A stretch of 64,000 nucleotides of DNA from Heritagella caecorum. Its GTDB lineage: Bacteria; Bacillota; Clostridia; Oscillospirales; Acutalibacteraceae. The notes under the pieces were generated by a model that made no database searches, was not told the DNA's origin, and saw only the letters and a program-made list of their open reading frames with translations. How positions within the stretch are numbered: position 1 is the first letter of the stretch; every line of letters starts with the position of its first letter. Where the stretch lies: assembly GCA_904419035.1 (NCBI GenBank), contig CAJFQL010000008.1:1-64000 (forward strand), read 5' to 3'. A program made the position numbers and the translations under genes. This document shows positions 60,818 through 64,000 of this stretch, in pieces.

Positions 60818-60843
60818 AAGAACCACAATATATTGTGGTTCTT
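60818..60843 (-). promoter_or_regulatory. NrdR-box-like palindrome of nrdD
   Basis: A perfect 26-base palindrome with centre CCACAATATATTGTGG (60823-60838), which matches the NrdR box pattern (aCA.AATAT.TTG.t type). It lies about 25 bases downstream of the promoter, 147 bases before nrdD. Confidence 0.75.
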
Positions 60844-60868
60844 TTCCCTTTCGGAGGGAACGACTACT

Positions 60869-60897
60869 ATAATAGCCCAATACCGTATAAATTGCAA
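60869..60897 (-). promoter_or_regulatory. Promoter of nrdD
   Basis: Minus strand -35 TTGCAA (60892-60897), 17-base spacer, -10 TATTAT (60869-60874). A partial palindrome CTATAATAG (60867-60875) overlaps the -10 and may be a second, weaker NrdR box. Confidence 0.6.
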
Positions 60898-61135
60898 GGC
60901 CTTTTTGGAAAAAACAATTTTTTTGGCATTCCTGTATATAGCTATTCTTTTTCCTTTTCACACCATATATTGTATAGACAAAAAAGCTTTTTCGCATAGC
61001 TGCCCGTTTTTTAGGCTCGGAACCAACCGAAAACCTTCTCTTTTCGCGGCAAGTCTTCCCCCTCTTTATAAAACTCATTTTATTAGTTTTCCATATTGCA
61101 CACCGCCTATTTTCCATAAAGTGGGAATGGGCCGT
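60898..61135. other. Intergenic region upstream of the collagen-like gene
   Basis: About 240 AT-rich bases with no convincing gene. It contains poly-pyrimidine stretches and CATAAAGT-type hexamers at 61115-61122 and 61156-61163. Confidence 0.4.
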
Positions 61136-61164
61136 CACATTTTGCCGCCTGTCCGCATAAAGTA
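61134..61164 (+). promoter_or_regulatory. Possible sporulation-type promoter of the collagen-like gene
   Basis: GTCACA (61134-61139) followed at 16 bases by CATAAAGTA (61156-61164) fits the AC - N16 - CATAnnnTA pattern of SigE/SigK promoters. A similar CATAAAGT with CATATT upstream occurs 41 bases earlier. Weak, pattern-only evidence. Confidence 0.35.
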
Positions 61165-61247
61165 AAACAGACCGCCAATAGCCGGCTTTCTCTTTTTCGC
61201 AGAAAAGCGGCTTTTCACCGTCAAAAAGAAAGGAGCCTTGCTTTTTC

Positions 61248-61763
61248 ATGAATATCTATCGACCCAATGAACAGCATGGCTGTCAGCCCTGCTGTCCGCC
61301 TTGCCCCGTTTTTTGCCCGGTGCCCGGGCCGCAAGGGGTGCAAGGCCTACAAGGCCCTGTCGGCCCCATAGGCCCCACCGGCCCCCAAGGTGTACAGGGC
61401 TTACAGGGTTCCACCGGGTCTGTAGGACCTGCGGGAGCCGCAGGCTCGGCCGGGCCGGCCGGCCCCACAGGGCCTACGGGCGCTACCGGAGTCACCGGTC
61501 CCACAGGGCCCACGGGACCTACTGGTGCTACGGGAGTCACCGGGCCTACCGGTCCCACGGGAGCCACCGGAGTAACCGGGCCCACAGGGCCTACCGGAGC
61601 TACGGGACCCACCGGACCTACTGGGCCTACTGGGCCTACCGGACCGACTGCCACCGTGACCCCTGCGGCAGCTGTCGATCCGGCTACGAGTTCAACCGAT
61701 GTTGTCACACAGTTTAACCAGCTGCTCACAAATTTGCAAGCCGCCGGTTTACTCAGCAGCTAA
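61248..61763 (+). CDS. Collagen-like (GxT/GxP triplet) surface protein
   Basis: 171 residues. The N-terminus has a cysteine cluster (CQPCCPPCPVFCPVPG), then about 106 residues of Gly-X-Y triplets (about 29-134), first GPQGVQ/GLQ and GPA/GPT, later mainly GPT, GAT and GVT, then a short tail (VDPATSSTDVVTQFNQLLTN). This organisation resembles BclA/BclB-type exosporium or spore-surface filaments; the C-terminal tail is much shorter than BclA. No signal peptide is seen, as for spore-coat proteins. The gene is followed by a glycosyltransferase gene, consistent with glycosylation of the Thr residues. Spore location is inferred. Confidence 0.85.
   Translation: MNIYRPNEQHGCQPCCPPCPVFCPVPGPQGVQGLQGPVGPIGPTGPQGVQGLQGSTGSVGPAGAAGSAGPAGPTGPTGATGVTGPTGPTGPTGATGVTGPTGPTGATGVTGPTGPTGATGPTGPTGPTGPTGPTATVTPAAAVDPATSSTDVVTQFNQLLTNLQAAGLLSS
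61344..61650 (+). repeat. Nine-base triplet repeats encoding the collagen stretch
   Basis: Repeating GGNCCNACNGG(N) units encode the G-P-T and G-A-T triplets; the DNA varies at third positions but keeps the 9-base period. Strand slippage could change the length. Confidence 0.8.
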
Positions 61764-61773
61764 TTTTCATGAG

Positions 61774-61795
61774 GGGAGCCCGCTATAGGGCTCCC
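61774..61795 (+). promoter_or_regulatory. Hairpin between the collagen-like and glycosyltransferase genes
   Basis: GGGAGCCC (61774-61781) pairs with GGGCTCCC (61788-61795), 6-base loop. No T-run follows, so it may attenuate or stabilise the message rather than terminate it fully. Confidence 0.5.
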
Positions 61796-61816
61796 GGTTC
61801 ATAAAGGAGCCTATTT

Positions 61817-62905
61817 GTGATCACTGTCAGCCTGTGCATGATTGTGCGCAATGAAGAAGCCTGTCTGGCACATTGCCTTGCGTCCGTGCGGGATTTGGTG
61901 GAAGAAATCGTCCTGGTCGATACGGGCAGCACTGACCACACCAAGGACATCGCCCGTTCTTTTTCCTGCCGGATTTTCGATTTTCCATGGCAGGATGATT
62001 TCGCCGCCGCCCGGAATTTTTCCTTTGACCAGGCCTGTATGGATTTCTGTTTGTGGCTCGATGCCGACGACCGTCTATTACCGGAAGACCGGGAACGATT
62101 TCGCCGGTTAAAAGAAGAATTGACAACCGAAACCGATGTGGTGTTGCTGCCGTATCACACGGCGCTGCGGTCCGACGGCTCCCCCGCTTTTACCTGTTAC
62201 CGGGAACGGCTGCTGCTGCGTAAAGACCGGTTCCGCTGGGAGGGGCGGGTTCACGAAGCCATCGCCCCCCGGGGCCGCTTGCAATACGGTACAGCAGCCA
62301 TCACCCACTGCAAAAAGGGGCCGGGGGATACCCGGCGCAACTTGCGTATTTTTGAAAATATGCTGGCACAAGGGAGCACGCTATCACCCCGGGAACAGTT
62401 CTACTATGCCCGCGAATTGCAGCGCCATGGTCTTTTTTCGCAGGCAATCGAACATCTTTTGCCTTTTTTACAGGAAAAGGACGCCTGGATCGAAAACCAG
62501 ATAGAAGCGTGCCGGAATTTAGCCCAATGCTATTATGTCCTGTCAAAACCAGATGAGGCGCTAGAGGCTCTGTTCCATGCTTTGGCCCTTTCCCTGCCCC
62601 GTGCGGAAATTTGTTGTGACATAGGGCTTCATTTTCTGGAGCATACGACGCCACCCCGGTATGAACAGGCGGCCTTCTGGTATGAACTGGCGCTGTGCTG
62701 TCCGCGCCGGGACCAAAGCGGTGGCTTTGTACTGCCGGATTGTTACGGATATATCCCGCATATGCAGCTGTGTGTGTGCTATTACGCCATGGGGAACCTT
62801 CAAAAGGCCCGGCAGCATCATGAAGCCGCCGGGCGCCTTCATCCCGATGACCCGGCCTATATGGCGAACTGCCGCTTTTTTGCATCGATCCCCCCAACAC
62901 CATAA
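61817..62905 (+). CDS. GT2 family glycosyltransferase with TPR-like C-terminus
   Basis: 362 residues from GTG 61817, after AAAGGAG. The GT-A nucleotide-sugar domain shows LCMIVRNEEACLAHCLASV, IVLVDTGSTDHTKDIARSF and the DxD-like LWLDADDRLL near residue 76; HEAIAPRGRL follows. The second half (about 190-350) has TPR-like helical pairs. Such proteins decorate surface polymers and spore proteins in Bacillota. Because the collagen-like gene lies just upstream, it is the likely acceptor; this is inference. Confidence 0.88.
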   Translation: MITVSLCMIVRNEEACLAHCLASVRDLVEEIVLVDTGSTDHTKDIARSFSCRIFDFPWQDDFAAARNFSFDQACMDFCLWLDADDRLLPEDRERFRRLKEELTTETDVVLLPYHTALRSDGSPAFTCYRERLLLRKDRFRWEGRVHEAIAPRGRLQYGTAAITHCKKGPGDTRRNLRIFENMLAQGSTLSPREQFYYARELQRHGLFSQAIEHLLPFLQEKDAWIENQIEACRNLAQCYYVLSKPDEALEALFHALALSLPRAEICCDIGLHFLEHTTPPRYEQAAFWYELALCCPRRDQSGGFVLPDCYGYIPHMQLCVCYYAMGNLQKARQHHEAAGRLHPDDPAYMANCRFFASIPPTP

Positions 62906-62937
62906 AAAATCCCCTGCCAAAAAGCAGGGGATTTTTT
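62904..62937. terminator. Bidirectional terminator after the glycosyltransferase gene
   Basis: AATCCCCTGC pairs with GCAGGGGATT, A/T runs on both sides. It separates the gene from the convergent HD-domain gene. Confidence 0.88.
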
Positions 62938-62949
62938 CATGATTTAGTC

Positions 62950-63411
62950 CTAGACCGCCGGTTCACCGTTTTCCACCCGTTCCAAAAAAGCCAGGGCTTT
63001 ACGGTACTTTTCCCGGCGGGCCAAGGCTTTTTCGGTACCGGCTTCTTCTTTTGGCCAACGGGTTTCGTCGCGATTATGACGTAAATCGGCCATTTTCACT
63101 GCTCGGGCAATCGGGTCAGGGGAAAGCTTCTGCACATACGTTTCGTACGGCACCGCCGAATCGTGCGTCAAATGTACCACCGCCTGTATAACAGCAGGCG
63201 AAAATCCTTCTCTTTCCAGATCTTCCACTGTAAGGGGCGTATCTTCCAACACATCATGCAGCAGGGCGGCACACACGGTTTCTTCCGAGTGCATCTGTTC
63301 GGCCAGATGATAGGGATGAAAAATATAGGGAACACCCCCTAGATCCATTTGGCCGTGATGAGCCCGGTACGCCAGGCGCATCGCCTTTTTGGTTGCCTCG
63401 GTGTATAGCAC
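62950..63411 (-). CDS. HD-domain hydrolase, MESH1/SpoT-like
   Basis: 153 residues from GTG 63411, about 6 bases after GGGGAGGGG; the frame opens upstream but lacks support. The order RLAYRAHHGQMDLGGVPYIFHP, CAALLHDVLEDT and AVKMADLRHNRD matches the HD hydrolase part of RelA/SpoT and the small MESH1-like proteins, with both metal-binding HD residues and a basic loop. It has no synthetase half. (p)ppGpp hydrolysis is a reasonable inference but not shown. It follows the zinc-ribbon gene and probably shares its promoter. Confidence 0.82.
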   Translation of the reverse strand: MLYTEATKKAMRLAYRAHHGQMDLGGVPYIFHPYHLAEQMHSEETVCAALLHDVLEDTPLTVEDLEREGFSPAVIQAVVHLTHDSAVPYETYVQKLSPDPIARAVKMADLRHNRDETRWPKEEAGTEKALARREKYRKALAFLERVENGEPAV

Positions 63412-63434
63412 GGTTTGCCCCTCCCCGATTTGTT

Positions 63435-63644
63435 TTAATCCTGCACAATAAACCGGTTCCGGCATACCGGACAGCTGATCTCAATTTTCCCTTTGCCGGC
63501 CGGTACCCGCAATTTTTGTCCACACTGGGAACAGAAAAAATAATTGTATTTTTGCTCCGGAGCCTGCGCGGAAACCGGTTTGCCACAAGAAGGGCAGAAT
63601 TTCCCTCCGGCCGGAATCGCAGTTCCACATGAACGGCAAAACAT
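63435..63644 (-). CDS. Double zinc-ribbon protein
   Basis: 69 residues from ATG 63644 (MFCRSCGTAIPAGGKFCPSC). Two CxxC pairs form a zinc ribbon in the first 25 residues; a second pair, CSQCGQKLRVPAG and CPVCRNRF, forms another. Function unknown; small proteins of this type may bind nucleic acid or act as metal-binding adaptors. A second ATG at 63650 is possible. Its 3' end lies just upstream of the HD gene, so the two form an operon. Confidence 0.78.
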   Translation of the reverse strand: MFCRSCGTAIPAGGKFCPSCGKPVSAQAPEQKYNYFFCSQCGQKLRVPAGKGKIEISCPVCRNRFIVQD

Positions 63645-63692
63645 AAACATTCCTCTCTTTTCTACTCTGTATCGATGGGCGATAATTGTTTT

Positions 63693-63721
63693 ATTATACC
63701 ATGGTCCCTATAAAAATTCAA
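63693..63721 (-). promoter_or_regulatory. Promoter of the zinc-ribbon / HD operon
   Basis: Minus strand -35 TTGAAT (63716-63721), 17-base spacer, -10 TATAAT (63693-63698). It reads towards the zinc-ribbon gene. Confidence 0.75.
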
Positions 63722-63796
63722 ACAGCGGCTGTCACGAAAAACACGCTCTTTTATACGGATCATGCTGCTGCCGTAACGCGCAAAACCGTGCTTTAT

Positions 63797-64000
63797 TTAT
63801 AGAAAATGCCGGTTTCGCAGCCACTCTACCGACTGTTTGAGGGCTGCAATCGTCTTTGTCTCCAACACAACGCGGCAATTGTGTTCCCCGGCTAACTGCA
63901 AATAAAAGGGAAGATCCAGCTCCCCCGTGCCAAGGGCCAGATGATCGCGGTGTCCCGCTGCGTCGTGCATATGCATATGGCACAGATGGTCCCGGTTTTG
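63797..64000 (-). CDS. Sugar phosphate isomerase/epimerase, 3' end (partial)
   Basis: The last 67 codons of a gene that continues beyond the window. The peptide begins QNRDHLCHMHMHDAAGHRDH and continues LALGTGELDLPFY, with VVLETKTIAALKQSVEWL and a stop at 63797. HMHD followed by RDHLALGTGELD is the metal-site end of xylose-isomerase-like TIM barrels (AP endonuclease 2 superfamily). The 5' part is needed to decide the reaction. Confidence 0.72.
   Translation of the reverse strand, partial: QNRDHLCHMHMHDAAGHRDHLALGTGELDLPFYLQLAGEHNCRVVLETKTIAALKQSVEWLRNRHFL

Noticed and set aside
61283..61729. Minus-strand frame opposite the collagen-like gene, also collagen-like
   Set aside because: Gly-Pro repeats reverse-complement into Gly-Pro repeats; the plus frame has the start region and unique ends.
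61248..61763. Phage tail-fibre protein
   Set aside because: Collagen triplets also occur in phage fibres, but no phage structural gene is nearby and the cysteine-rich N-terminus is unlike fibre attachment domains.

Overview
This window looks like a chromosomal housekeeping region from an anaerobic, low-to-mid GC Bacillota, probably a Clostridia-type gut bacterium. The evidence is the gene content: class III (oxygen-sensitive) ribonucleotide reductase, an Fe-S type PurF, LL-diaminopimelate aminotransferase, an S-box SAM riboswitch, DUF3793/DUF2325 proteins, a collagen-like surface protein of the kind found on spores, and sigma-A type promoters (TTGACA-17-TATAAT) with Bacillota-style AGGAGG ribosome binding sites. 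The genus is not determined. Almost all genes lie on the minus strand; the exceptions are gdhA, pyk, birA, the collagen-like gene and a glycosyltransferase gene.

Region 1 (1-20 kb) is a nitrogen and nucleotide block. In minus-strand order it reads glnA, an ANTAR regulator, dapF, dapL, carA, carB, purC, purF, purB, and after a terminator purA, glmS, guaA. Four of these enzymes (CarA, PurF, GlmS, GuaA) consume glutamine, glnA makes it, and divergent gdhA makes glutamate. Structured leaders precede glnA, gdhA, carA and purA. An MreB/Mbl gene follows.

Region 2 (20-44 kb): comFC, a RecD2-type helicase and a small membrane-anchored protein; metK-luxS behind a SAM-I riboswitch; the str operon (rpsL, rpsG, fusA, tuf) behind rpoB-rpoC, each unit with a readable promoter; a methyltransferase, an Rrf2 regulator, and rpoD with dnaG in the macromolecular synthesis cluster; a YigZ-family protein; rpmE; and a VanY-like membrane protein that has lost the recognisable zinc-ligand residues.

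Region 3 (44-54 kb): pyk with an extra swivelling domain, then a tight minus-strand operon of a thioesterase, DUF951, prfA, tsaC, coaE, a lytic transglycosylase and an M18 aminopeptidase. birA and a DUF2325-DUF3793 pair follow; the pair sits behind a consensus promoter with two matching inverted-repeat operators.

Region 4 (54-64 kb): a 1189-residue secreted modular protein (SH3b and Ig-like repeats plus a GH24 lysozyme domain); nrdD split into a 764-residue body and a separate 53-residue protein that carries the glycyl-radical motif, behind a long NrdR-box-like palindrome; a collagen-like protein followed by a glycosyltransferase; a zinc-ribbon/HD-hydrolase pair; and the 3' end of a sugar phosphate isomerase/epimerase. 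The split glycyl-radical domain is the most interesting feature I found. I saw no insertion sequence, prophage, CRISPR array, rRNA or tRNA gene. Coordinates and starts were read by eye; family assignments rest on motifs, not on database searches.
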